From assembly GCA_948857205.1 (NCBI GenBank), contig CAQPRV010000131.1:1-18942 (forward strand): DNA of 18,942 nt, read 5' to 3'. Made by a program: the position numbers and the translations under genes. Shown here piece after piece: positions 1-7,621 of the stretch. Within the stretch, counting starts at the first letter, position 1. Each line of letters begins with the position of its first letter. Source of the DNA: an uncultured Clostridia bacterium. GTDB lineage: Bacteria > Bacillota > Clostridia > TANB77 > CAG-508. Below the pieces are notes generated by a model that had not been told where the DNA came from, ran no database searches, and saw only the letters and a list, made by a program, of their open reading frames with translations.

Positions 1-1
1 A

Positions 2-106
2 TTAGAAACAGAACTATTTGAGTATGTTAATTGGTTTAATAATATTAGAATACATAGTTCTCTAAATTATTTAACACCAATTGAATATAAAAAAGTGTCC
101 TTATAA
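2..106 (+). mobile_element. IS3-family transposase OrfB, C-terminal end (cut by window edge)
   Basis: The frame from base 2 is open to a TAA at 104-106. It encodes 34 residues including YVNWFNNIRIHSSL and LTPIEYK. This is the characteristic end of the rve/DDE integrase domain of IS3-family (IS150-like) OrfB transposases: W-[FY]-N-x2-R-x-H-x-x-L followed by T-P-x-[EQ]-[YF]. The rest of the gene lies upstream of the window. The 3' flank at about 107-134 contains TTGTACAAAAAAG and TTGACAATCCA and probably holds the element's right terminal inverted repeat, ending in CA as IS3 elements do. Whether the complete element is functional cannot be judged from here. Confidence 0.85.
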
Positions 107-137
107 AAATTGTACAAAAAAGTATTGACAATCCAGA

Positions 138-263
138 TATTATGTAAGTACAGTAGGAAATAACAAGACAGCAGTATACAGATATGTAGAAAACCAACTG
201 AAAGAAGATATGATGTCAGATCAAATGACAATAAAAGAATATAAAGACCCTTTTAAAGGGTAG
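138..263 (+). pseudogene. IS200/IS605-type TnpA (Y1 transposase), 3' remnant
   Basis: Bases 138-263 read as 41 residues and a TAG. The sequence begins YYVSTVGNN and continues through YVENQLKED to EYKDPFKG. This matches the end of IS200-type TnpA proteins: the YYV-x-TVG strand, a final helix with ENQ, and a terminal DPF-x-G. There is no start codon, and the frame is cut on the left exactly where the IS3 right end stops (about 134). The most direct reading is that an IS3 element inserted into this tnpA and separated its 3' end from the rest. The left part of tnpA would lie beyond the IS3 element, outside the window. The HUH motif and catalytic Tyr are not in this fragment. Confidence 0.75.
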
Positions 264-295
264 TAAGTAATAAAAACGCAATAGAAAGTGGCGTA

Positions 296-380
296 AGCTG
301 TCAAACTGGGACGCTTAAGCGTCAGCTAGTATCAAGGCCTTATAGGCCAATATGAAAATCCCCCAGTTATACTGGGGGAT
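296..380 (+). repeat. Structured right end of the IS200-type element (three palindromes)
   Basis: Just downstream of the tnpA remnant are three compact palindromes: a 14-bp one at 310-323 (GACGCTTAAGCGTC), GGCCT-TAT-AGGCC at 336-348, and a perfect 10-bp stem with a 3-base loop at 358-380 (ATCCCCCAGT-TAT-ACTGGGGGAT). The short arms AGCTG (296-300) and CAGCT (323-327) could enclose the first. Subterminal hairpins after tnpA are the sites TnpA recognises in IS200/IS605 elements. The last hairpin could also act as a transcription terminator shielding the element, although no long T-run follows. The exact element boundary cannot be fixed from one copy. Confidence 0.65.
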
Positions 381-642
381 AGTTATTAAGGTGTTGATGT
401 TGAGTTATACAGGGATATAATTATTTAAAATAATATAACTTTAATGCAAGTAGATATTTAATGTATTAATTACTTTATAAATTATAGTAAATGGAGGAAA
501 GTTGATCAATATAAGTGCATATAAATTAATTAGATTAACAATAGTTAAAACAAAAAAGAAGTTAACAAACTCATAACTTAATATAGTCATAAAATTACAA
601 AGAACAATAAAATATAAAAAACTATAAGTGAGGATGATAAAA
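381..642. other. Gene-poor AT-rich stretch after the IS remnant
   Basis: About 260 bases hold no recognisable gene on either strand. A GGAGG at 493-497 precedes a TTG that could open a 24-codon basic peptide (502-576), but nothing else supports it. No convincing promoter was found. The only useful site is the ribosome binding site at 627-633 for the next small gene. Confidence 0.5.
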
Positions 643-861
643 ATGCTAAAATATCAATATAGAGAAATAACTACAAATGAGATAGTAGAAGATTTTATGG
701 CAGAAGATTATGCTCTAACAAAATTAGGACTTAAAGAAAACGGAAAATTAGTAATTATACCACGAGGAGTAAACGGAGAAATGACATTGCAACAGTTAGA
801 AAATATTGAAGAAACCAAAAATTGGTTCTTTAGTGGAAATTGGATTAAGGAGAACAGGTAA
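643..861 (+). CDS. Small protein of unknown function (72 aa)
   Basis: I do not recognise this protein. It is mixed in charge, with no membrane segment, signal peptide or cysteine motif. It contains a run EIVEDFMAEDYALTKLGL and ends KNWFFSGNWIKENR. The frame is open from a GTG at 628 and an ATG at 634, but the best start is the ATG at 643: the sequence AGTGAGG at 627-633 would then serve as ribosome binding site with 9-base spacing, and the GTG lies inside that site. It stands between an IS remnant and the convergent tmcAL, so it could be mobile-element cargo or a decayed gene. Its codon use looks like its neighbours'. That it is a real gene is moderately likely; no function is inferred. Confidence 0.45.
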   Translation: MLKYQYREITTNEIVEDFMAEDYALTKLGLKENGKLVIIPRGVNGEMTLQQLENIEETKNWFFSGNWIKENR

Positions 862-883
862 ATACTATAAAGAGTAAATTCTA

Positions 884-2116
884 TTATATAGTTATAATTT
901 TATTAGTAAAATCTAAATTACTAACAGAGTTCATGTTATAGCCAATAGTATAAACATCTGTAGCTCCAATATCCTTATCAAGCATAATTTTTAAATAGCT
1001 ATTATTATTATTTTCAACAAATTTCTTAACAGAAGTTATAATATTAAGATCAGGGTTAGATTTAGAAATTTGAGAAATTAAAGATTTTCCATTTTTATTA
1101 AAGCCAATAACTCTAATATAAGGTTGCACTTTTTTAGATAAATCAATATCACTTTTATAAACATTAAGTAAAGCATATAATAAAATTCTATTAATACGAG
1201 TAGAAGTATATCTTTTAGATTTTACGATATTTATAAATTCTTTAATATTATTACAAGAATTAGCAGCTTTTTTAATTAAAAATTCCAGACCTTCTGTAAC
1301 ATCAGGTAATAAGGAAATTTCGTAAGTTGACATAGTTCTTAATTTATAAATAATTAGATGTTCAAAAACACATAAATCTGAAATAATATTTCCAATCTCA
1401 ATATTTTTAAGTATATTAAAAAAACTAAATTTAGGCATTAATTTTTGTGCTATATCAAATTTTTGACTTCTAATAATATTTCTTATTGTTGTACTACTAG
1501 CAATATTATTAGAATAGTTTAAATCATTATGTTTCTTTTCTAATCTTGGGATTGCAATAGGTTCAATATTACTATTGTATTTTTTTAATGCTTTCAAATA
1601 TTCGATTCCTAGTATATTATTTGGAGATGAAATTATATTAAGATAATTTTTGTCATTATTTAAATATGAAAGTAATGCTTGTTCTCTAGCTTTAGGATAA
1701 GATAGACCTTTTTGTAATTCTTTTACTAAAAAATATTTATATTTTTTAGGTTCATTATTTAAGATTTCAGCAATAGTATTTAGACGCTCAATATCAGCTA
1801 TTTCAGCTCCAAATGAAATATAGTTAACTATGTTCAAAGAGTTTAAGATTTTTATTGCGCCATCTGCGAAATTTTCTGCACTGGAAATAGCATATAGAAC
1901 AGGAAGTTCTATTACTAAATCAATACCATTCTTTAATGCAATTTCAGCTCTAGACCATTTATTAATAATAGTAGTATCTCCACGTTGAGTAAAGTTACCA
2001 CTCATAATTGCTACTGTATAAGTTGAGCCAGTAATTTTTTTAGATTCATTTATATGATATAAGTGACCATTGTGAAAAGGGTTATATTCAGCAACAATTC
2101 CTAATACCTTGTTCAA
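884..2116 (-). CDS. tmcAL: tRNA(Met) cytidine acetate ligase (TmcAL/YlbM family)
   Basis: In Bacillus, TmcAL makes N4-acetylcytidine at the wobble position of elongator tRNA(Met), using acetate and ATP through an acetyl-AMP intermediate. The N-terminus shows the nucleotidyltransferase signature: GIVAEYNPFHNGH with the HxGH histidines at residues 15 and 18, then MSGNFTQRG (38-46). SPNNILGIEYLKAL (164-177) and SSTTIR (207-212) are the other conserved nucleotide-binding segments. The length of 410 residues fits the family (about 400). The start is a TTG at 2116-2114, chosen because AGGAG lies 9 bases upstream on the minus strand and the HxGH motif is then correctly placed. It is divergent from rnhA and convergent with the small gene on its other side, so it is probably transcribed alone. 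Confidence 0.93.
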   Translation of the reverse strand: MNKVLGIVAEYNPFHNGHLYHINESKKITGSTYTVAIMSGNFTQRGDTTIINKWSRAEIALKNGIDLVIELPVLYAISSAENFADGAIKILNSLNIVNYISFGAEIADIERLNTIAEILNNEPKKYKYFLVKELQKGLSYPKAREQALLSYLNNDKNYLNIISSPNNILGIEYLKALKKYNSNIEPIAIPRLEKKHNDLNYSNNIASSTTIRNIIRSQKFDIAQKLMPKFSFFNILKNIEIGNIISDLCVFEHLIIYKLRTMSTYEISLLPDVTEGLEFLIKKAANSCNNIKEFINIVKSKRYTSTRINRILLYALLNVYKSDIDLSKKVQPYIRVIGFNKNGKSLISQISKSNPDLNIITSVKKFVENNNNSYLKIMLDKDIGATDVYTIGYNMNSVSNLDFTNKIITI

Positions 2117-2165
2117 TTTTAATATCTCCTCTCTTACTATAAATTTTTAATTATTTTCATATGTA

Positions 2166-2214
2166 TTCAAAATTCTGGTTTTTTATTGTATAATAAATAG
2201 ATTATTGTTATAAT
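2166..2214 (+). promoter_or_regulatory. Possible tandem sigma-A promoters upstream of rnhA
   Basis: Two perfect TATAAT hexamers occur at 2189-2194 and 2209-2214. Each has a partial -35 at 17 bp: TTCAAA (2166-2171) and TTGTAT (2186-2191). The leader to rnhA would be about 150-175 bases. In DNA this AT-rich such matches arise by chance, so confidence is low. Confidence 0.3.
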
Positions 2215-2369
2215 AATATCATAAAAATAGCAAAAAGAAAACAGAAAGGTAATTTAAGTTTAGTACTTATATGAATTATATTATTTAAACTTAATAAGGT
2301 AGTTAATAATATCTAATTTTATATAAATAGTAATAATTCTTTAGAACTAAAACTTAAAAAGGTAAATAC

Positions 2370-2804
2370 ATGGAAAAAGTAGTAATATATACAGATGGTG
2401 CTTGTTCAGGAAATCCAGGACCAGGAGGATGGGGGGCAATTTTGATGTATAAAAGTAATAAAAAAGAAATATCAGGAGGTAGTAATAACACAACAAACAA
2501 TATAATGGAGTTAACAGCAGTAATACAAGGACTAAAATTGTTAAAATATCCATGTGAAGTAGATTTATATAGTGATAGTGCATATGTAGTAAATAGCTTT
2601 AAACAAGGTTGGATATACAATTGGGTAAAAAATAATTGGAGGACATCAGGAAAAGAACCAGTAAAAAATAGAGAAATATGGCAAGAACTTTATGAATTAA
2701 CCAAAATACATAAAGTAAATTTTATAAAAGTAAAAGGACATAGTGATAATCAATATAACAATCGTTGTGATGAATTAGCAAGAAATGCTATAAAAAGTAT
2801 ATAA
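2370..2804 (+). CDS. rnhA: Ribonuclease HI
   Basis: RNase HI cuts the RNA strand of RNA-DNA hybrids, removing R-loops and helping with primer and ribonucleotide clearance. The 144-residue protein is a complete single-domain type 1 enzyme. It starts with YTDGACSGNPGPGGWG, and the catalytic acids are D9, E47 (in NIMELTAV), D69 (in YSDSAYVV) and D134 (in RCDELA), with the flexible-loop histidine at H124 (VKGHSDN). The handle region (about 78-95, QGWIYNWVKNNWRTSGK) is present, as in E. coli RnhA. The start follows AAAAAGG with usual spacing. It is followed by an independent promoter at 2836, so it may form its own short transcript, although no terminator is visible after it. Confidence 0.96.
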   Translation: MEKVVIYTDGACSGNPGPGGWGAILMYKSNKKEISGGSNNTTNNIMELTAVIQGLKLLKYPCEVDLYSDSAYVVNSFKQGWIYNWVKNNWRTSGKEPVKNREIWQELYELTKIHKVNFIKVKGHSDNQYNNRCDELARNAIKSI

Positions 2805-2835
2805 TATTACAATTATATTACATAAATTAAAAATA

Positions 2836-2864
2836 TTGAAATATTTTAGTATATAAAGTATAAT
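2836..2864 (+). promoter_or_regulatory. Sigma-A promoter for the HD-GYP-like gene
   Basis: TTGAAA (2836-2841), a 17-bp spacer and a perfect TATAAT (2859-2864) lie upstream of the next gene. Initiation near 2871 leaves a leader of about 48 bases to the ATG at 2919. It also makes the in-frame GTG at 2871 an unlikely start. Confidence 0.7.
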
Positions 2865-2918
2865 AAAAGAGTGGGGAAATATATACAGGAATTATATGTC
2901 ACAAAAAGGAGGAAACAT

Positions 2919-3737
2919 ATGGAGACCTTTGCAGACTATATTTTAAATGAGAGAGAAATAGCATCAAAAATAGAAATAGCATATTATTTATCAAAAAAAA
3001 CAAAAATTTATTTTGATAAATCAGTAGTTTTTAAATTAGAAATTACAAGACTATTTTTAAATTACTCCAAAATTGAAGTAGACAATAATTTAATATTAAC
3101 AGCAACTTTATTATGTAATTGTAAAAAAATAGATAATGCTCAAGATATCAAAAGAATACAATCATATGCAAAAGAAGGAGCAGAATATTTAAGAACATTA
3201 GGATTCAATAAGAAATTTTGTAAGATCTGTGAAGAAATAAATAGATATAGTAAAAGTATTCCAAGAGAAAAAGAAAGTGATATAATAGAACTGATAGATC
3301 AATTTGGGGCTATGCTTTTAGATAGACCAGAAAGAATAGGATTTAAACCTGATGAAGCATTAGTTTTACTAGAACATAGAAATTTCAAAGATGAATACAA
3401 CAGATATATGAACACATTTATAGAATTTATCAATTTTATTGAACAGATAAGAATTAGTGGTAGTGTAGTAGAAATGACAGCATTAAGAAAATTAGTAAAA
3501 ATGTTTAATGAAGACGAAGAGATAACTAAATATATAAAAGATGTTATATATGAATTTGAACCTACAGTAGATAAATTAATAGATAAACATGAAGAAAAAG
3601 TAATAAAAAAAATGTTTGAGGAAGAAGAAAATCGAAATAGACCATTATTTAGTGAAGAAACCACAAAAAAAATAATGAGTCATATAAACAATAGTAATAT
3701 TGAAAAAAAAGAAGATATAAACGAATCAATATGTTAA
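2919..3737 (+). CDS. Degenerate HD/HD-GYP-like domain protein, probably non-catalytic
   Basis: This 272-residue soluble protein resembles an HD-GYP-type phosphohydrolase in layout but lacks the metal ligands. TATLLCNCKKID (61-72) sits where LLHDIGKI is expected, so the HD pair is replaced. QSYAKEGAEYLRTLG (81-95) corresponds to the HPxxGAEIL helix with its histidine lost. The HHE and GYP segment is missing. DIIELIDQFGAMLLDRPER...PDEAL (121-147) matches the conserved ADxxDAxTSDRPYR...EAL segment. The C-terminal 60 residues are highly charged and probably helical. The ATG at 2919 is preferred over the GTG at 2871 because AAAGGAGG lies just before it. The role is unknown; a scaffold or nucleotide-sensing function is inference only. 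It has its own promoter and terminator, so it is a single-gene unit between rnhA and the EndoQ-like gene. Confidence 0.7.
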   Translation: METFADYILNEREIASKIEIAYYLSKKTKIYFDKSVVFKLEITRLFLNYSKIEVDNNLILTATLLCNCKKIDNAQDIKRIQSYAKEGAEYLRTLGFNKKFCKICEEINRYSKSIPREKESDIIELIDQFGAMLLDRPERIGFKPDEALVLLEHRNFKDEYNRYMNTFIEFINFIEQIRISGSVVEMTALRKLVKMFNEDEEITKYIKDVIYEFEPTVDKLIDKHEEKVIKKMFEEEENRNRPLFSEETTKKIMSHINNSNIEKKEDINESIC

Positions 3738-3764
3738 TGGGACGCCAATACCGTCCCAATTTTT
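3738..3764 (+). terminator. Intrinsic terminator after the HD-GYP-like gene
   Basis: A 7-bp GC-rich stem TGGGACG / CGTCCCA (3738-3744 and 3752-3758) with a 7-base loop is followed by ATTTTT. It begins at the base after the stop codon. Confidence 0.8.
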
Positions 3765-3823
3765 ATATAAAATAAGAAAATGTTATAATATATAAAAAAT
3801 AAAAAGATAATAAAGGGGAAAAA

Positions 3824-5011
3824 ATGTACGAAATATTTGCAGATTTACATGTACACATAGGAAGAAGTGAAAATGGAAAGCCAATAAAAATTACAGCTGC
3901 AAGATCATTAAATTTTGCCAATATAGCCAAAGAATGTGCTGACAGAAAAGGAATTAATGTAGTAGGAATAATAGATTGTGCATCACCATATGTAATTGAA
4001 GATATTGAGAAGTTTCTTAAGACAGGAGATGCTTATGAATTAAAAGATGGAGGAATTATATACAAAGAAAAAGTATGTATATTATTAGGAAGTGAAGTAG
4101 AAACATCAGAAATATCTAGAGATGGAAAATGTGGAAGTGCACACAATATATGTTTCTTTCCATATTTAAAAGATATAAAGCAATTTTCAAATGAATTAAG
4201 TCATCACTTAAAAAATATAACACTTAGTACACAAAGAACAGATTTATCAGGATATCAATTAATTGATATAGTTGAGAAATATAATGGGATATTAATACCA
4301 GCACATGTTTTTACACCATTTAAGAGCTATTATGGAAATTGTACAGACAGAATAGAAAATATATTTAAAGAAAAATTCAATAAAATATTTGCAATAGAAT
4401 TAGGATTAAGTTCAGATACCAATTTAGCAGATACAATATCTGAATTAGAAAATAAAACATTTGTAACAAATTCAGATGCACATTCATTACCCAAAATAGC
4501 TAGAGAATATAATAAAGTTTTAGTAGAGGATATATCTTTTAAAGAAATAGTAAAAGCATTAAAAAACGAAGATGGAAGAAAAATTATAGCAAATTATGGG
4601 TTAGATCCAAAACTTGGAAAATATCATAGAACATATTGTGACAATTGTAATAAAACAATAGAAATAAATGAACCAGTAGAAATTTGTCCAATATGTGGTG
4701 CAAAAAAAGTAACATTTGGAGTTTTTGATAGAATAGAGAAGATTAAAGATAAACAAAAGACAATAAGCCCTACAATCAGACCACCATATATTTATCAAAT
4801 ACCACTTAACTTTATTCCAGGAGTTGGAGGAAAAACAATAGAAAAATTATTAAAAGCTTTTGAAACAGAAATGAACATTTTACACTATTTAACAAAAAAT
4901 GATATAGAATCAATAGTAGGTGAAAAAGTTGCTGAAAACATAATAAACGCAAGAGAAGGAAAAGTAATAGTCCATTCAGGTGGCGGAGGAAACTACGGAA
5001 AAATCCAATAA
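3824..5011 (+). CDS. Endonuclease Q-like PHP-domain DNA repair nuclease
   Basis: The 395-residue protein has the EndoQ arrangement. An N-terminal PHP domain shows metal ligands D7, H9 and H11 (FADLHVHIGR), E91, H161 (PAHVFTP), and D218 and H220 (NSDAHS). A four-cysteine zinc finger follows (C272, C275, C288, C291), then a helix-hairpin-helix segment at about 328-380 containing IPGVGGKTIEKLL. EndoQ enzymes, described in Thermococcales and in some Bacillus, nick DNA 5' of deaminated bases (uracil, hypoxanthine) and abasic sites. The start follows AAAGGGG. A TATAAT with a TGn extension (3781-3789) just upstream may be its promoter. It is preceded by a terminator and followed by a new promoter. 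The family match is strong; the substrate range is inferred from the family. The older generic name is TIGR00375/PHP-domain protein. Confidence 0.87.
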   Translation: MYEIFADLHVHIGRSENGKPIKITAARSLNFANIAKECADRKGINVVGIIDCASPYVIEDIEKFLKTGDAYELKDGGIIYKEKVCILLGSEVETSEISRDGKCGSAHNICFFPYLKDIKQFSNELSHHLKNITLSTQRTDLSGYQLIDIVEKYNGILIPAHVFTPFKSYYGNCTDRIENIFKEKFNKIFAIELGLSSDTNLADTISELENKTFVTNSDAHSLPKIAREYNKVLVEDISFKEIVKALKNEDGRKIIANYGLDPKLGKYHRTYCDNCNKTIEINEPVEICPICGAKKVTFGVFDRIEKIKDKQKTISPTIRPPYIYQIPLNFIPGVGGKTIEKLLKAFETEMNILHYLTKNDIESIVGEKVAENIINAREGKVIVHSGGGGNYGKIQ

Positions 5012-5033
5012 AACGGAAAATTTACATAAAGAG

Positions 5034-5062
5034 TTGAAATAATCGCCAAAATAATATATAAT
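5034..5062 (+). promoter_or_regulatory. Sigma-A promoter for the Wzz/BY-kinase-like gene
   Basis: TTGAAA (5034-5039), a 17-bp spacer and a perfect TATAAT (5057-5062). Transcription would start near 5069, at the ribosome binding site AGAGGTG (5067-5073), giving an unusually short leader of about 14 bases before the ATG at 5083. Confidence 0.7.
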
Positions 5063-5082
5063 AATTAGAGGTGATAAAAAAT

Positions 5083-7536
5083 ATGGAGAGAAACGAAAAT
5101 ATCGAAATAAAAAGAATATTAGATATTTTAAAAAGAAAAAAATTTATAATTGTATTTTTATTAATAATATTCATTACTATAGGTTATTTATATTCATATA
5201 ACTATATAGTTCCAGAATATAAATCTACAGAAACATTATTATTAATTCCAAACAATGTAAATGAAAGTGAAACAATAACTAATTCAGATTTAACAATGAA
5301 TTCAGGATTAATATCAACATATAGTAAGATAGCCCAAAATTCAAAAATATTAAAAAAAGTGATAAAAAATTTGAAATTAAATATTACAGAAGAACAATTG
5401 TTAAAAAATATAGAAATCAGTATAGTAAAAGATACACATATTATAAAAATATCAGTTGCAAATAAAGAACCTCAATTAGCTAAAGATATAACAAAAGAAT
5501 TATCAAATGTATTTTTAAAAGAAATAAAAGAAATATATAATTTAAATAATATAGGAATAGTAGATGAAGCACAATTACCAAGTAGTCCATATAATATAAA
5601 TCATATAAAAGATATTATAATATTTTTGGGATTAGGAATTTTCGTATCATTTGTATATATATTATTAGTTTATATATTGGATAATACAATAAAAAAACAA
5701 GAAGACATTGAAAAATACCTTAAAGTTAAAACATTAGGAAGTATTCCAATAAATACAAACAAAAAACAAGAAATAGTTGAAAGAAATAAAGCTAAATCAT
5801 ATATTATAGAATGTATTAACACAATAAGAACAAATATATTATATATGAATTCAACAAAAAATGCAAAAACTGTACTTATTACAAGTTGTACTCCAAGAGA
5901 AGGAAAAAGTTGGGTATCAGCTAATATAGCAGCCTCTTTTGCAGAAACCAATAAAAAAGTTTTATTAATAGATGCTGATATGAGAAAAGGAAGAGCTAAT
6001 AAAATTTTTAATGTAGATAACGAAGAAGGTTTATCAAACTATTTATATGATATAACAGGAGATGCAAAGCAAGATATAGAATTAGCAAGAAAATTTATAA
6101 AAGAAACAACACAACCAAATTTACACATATTAACAAATGGTACAATACCACCTAATCCATCAGAATTGCTTGGATCAAGTAGTATGAAACAATTATTAGC
6201 ATTATTAAAAAATATTTATGATATTATAATTTTGGATGCACCTCCATGTAAATTAGTTTCAGATAGTATTGTATTAGCTACAATGGCAGATTCTACAATA
6301 TTAGTAGCTAACTCAGAAGAAACTAAAATAGGTGATTTAAAAGAAACCAAAAAATCAATAGAAAATGTTGGTGGAAAAATAATAGGAGCAATAATAAATA
6401 AAGTAAAAGTTAATGGTAAAATATATAAGAAAAGTTATTATTATGGACATAATGGACAAAAACATAAGAGTGAGATGAAAAAGCAAACACATATAACTGT
6501 AGACCAATTAATTAATTCAGCAATACCACAATTAAAAGCTAAAGATTACAATATTTTCTTTGAAGAAAATGAGATAATCAATGTAAAAAAACAAGAAAAA
6601 CGAGAGTATAAATATCCAAAAGAATCAAATATAAATGAGCTATTTATTAAACAAGACAACTATCTGGAAAAAATGATAAGTGATGTTTCTGATATAAAAG
6701 TACAATTAAATAGCAATAATTTAAAAGAAAAATTAAGTGGAACTTTTTATAAGGATAATATAGAAGAAGCGATTACAAAAACAATTAATGAATGGCAACA
6801 AAAAAACAACGAAGAAATAAAAGAAGAAATAAGAAATATAAATAATGCTACTGAGTTAAATAGAATATCAAATCAATTAGAAAATGTAAAAACAAATTAC
6901 GAGAATATTTTAACACATATTAAACAAAAAGATGATTCAAATGAGATTCAACAAATACATAATGAAATTAAAAATGCTAAAGTAAGTTACAAACAATTAA
7001 ATTCATATACAGAATCATTAATTAAGGATATGAATAAAAACAACCTAACAAAGGAACAGATTCAAGAGATTTTAAGGCAAGAAATTAATAATTTTGAAGA
7101 ACAAAATAAATTAAACATACAATCAGATTATGGAAGGTTAGTAAAAGAAATAATTAGTAGTAACAATACAAAAATGGAAGAAATGCAAGAAGAAACTAAG
7201 AAAATATTAAAGCAACAAATTTCTAGTATAGACTACACGGAGCAAATAAATCAAATGAATGAAATGATTGAAAGTTTAAAAGATAGTTATTTAGAATTAT
7301 CAAATATTATAAGAACAAATAATAAACAAGAAATAAATCAAGATAACATAATAGATCTTAAATCTTTAAAGAAACAAAAAGAACAAAAAAATTTGAAACA
7401 AAGAATAAAGTTACTATATTCATATAAAGAAGACATACCTTATGAAGAATTAGAAAAAACAGCGATGTATGTTGTACCAATTAAAAAGAAAAATGAAAGT
7501 TACGAATCTTCAAAAAGTTATGAAAGTTTTATGTAA
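5083..7536 (+). CDS. Wzz-domain tyrosine autokinase (BY-kinase-like) with a long coiled-coil C-terminal tail
   Basis: This 817-residue inner-membrane protein starts like a polysaccharide co-polymerase/BY-kinase. Membrane helix 1 is at about 21-40, an extracytoplasmic Wzz-type domain runs to about 172 with the proline-rich LPSSPYN before membrane helix 2 (about 176-200), and a cytoplasmic P-loop kinase domain follows. Kinase motifs are Walker A SCTPREGKS (268-276), Walker A' LLIDADMRKG (295-304) and Walker B IIILDAPP (381-388). A short YYY cluster sits at 452-454. BY-kinases usually end there. This protein continues for about 350 polar residues with several predicted coiled-coil stretches and ends in two Tyr repeats (SYESS-KSYESF). 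The ATG at 5083 is chosen over the in-frame GTG at 5071, which lies inside the ribosome binding site. No capsule genes adjoin it, so a role in exopolysaccharide length control is doubtful here. Confidence 0.8.
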   Translation: MERNENIEIKRILDILKRKKFIIVFLLIIFITIGYLYSYNYIVPEYKSTETLLLIPNNVNESETITNSDLTMNSGLISTYSKIAQNSKILKKVIKNLKLNITEEQLLKNIEISIVKDTHIIKISVANKEPQLAKDITKELSNVFLKEIKEIYNLNNIGIVDEAQLPSSPYNINHIKDIIIFLGLGIFVSFVYILLVYILDNTIKKQEDIEKYLKVKTLGSIPINTNKKQEIVERNKAKSYIIECINTIRTNILYMNSTKNAKTVLITSCTPREGKSWVSANIAASFAETNKKVLLIDADMRKGRANKIFNVDNEEGLSNYLYDITGDAKQDIELARKFIKETTQPNLHILTNGTIPPNPSELLGSSSMKQLLALLKNIYDIIILDAPPCKLVSDSIVLATMADSTILVANSEETKIGDLKETKKSIENVGGKIIGAIINKVKVNGKIYKKSYYYGHNGQKHKSEMKKQTHITVDQLINSAIPQLKAKDYNIFFEENEIINVKKQEKREYKYPKESNINELFIKQDNYLEKMISDVSDIKVQLNSNNLKEKLSGTFYKDNIEEAITKTINEWQQKNNEEIKEEIRNINNATELNRISNQLENVKTNYENILTHIKQKDDSNEIQQIHNEIKNAKVSYKQLNSYTESLIKDMNKNNLTKEQIQEILRQEINNFEEQNKLNIQSDYGRLVKEIISSNNTKMEEMQEETKKILKQQISSIDYTEQINQMNEMIESLKDSYLELSNIIRTNNKQEINQDNIIDLKSLKKQKEQKNLKQRIKLLYSYKEDIPYEELEKTAMYVVPIKKKNESYESSKSYESFM

Positions 7537-7571
7537 TAATATTAAGTAATAAATAATTATAAAAATGTTCT

Positions 7572-7621
7572 AAAAAACTCTTTATCGAATACACATTATG
7601 TATAAAGATAAGGAGTTTTTT
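7572..7621 (+). promoter_or_regulatory. 15-bp hairpin enclosing the spoIIM ribosome binding site (terminator-like)
   Basis: AAAAAACTCTTTATC (7572-7586) pairs with GATAAGGAGTTTTTT (7607-7621) along all 15 positions, with one U-G wobble and a 20-base loop. The Shine-Dalgarno AAGGAG (7610-7615) is entirely in the 3' arm, and the spoIIM ATG follows directly at 7622. The form (A-rich arm, U-rich end) also resembles an intrinsic terminator for the upstream kinase-like gene. It could limit readthrough, block ribosome entry, or both. The pairing is visible; the regulation is inferred. Confidence 0.6.

Noticed and set aside
502..576. 24-codon TTG-initiated basic peptide after GGAGG
   Set aside because: Only 4 bases separate the GGAGG from the TTG, there is no recognisable motif, and the region is an IS-flanking AT-rich gap. 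Chance is the simpler explanation.
2254..2294. 9-bp inverted repeat TTAAGTTTA / TAAACTTAA upstream of rnhA
   Set aside because: The arms are almost entirely A and T with a 23-base loop. Such repeats are expected by chance in this sequence.
2871..2918. N-terminal extension of the HD-GYP-like protein from a GTG at 2871
   Set aside because: The GTG coincides with the predicted transcription start and has no ribosome binding site, whereas AAAGGAGG stands directly before the ATG at 2919.
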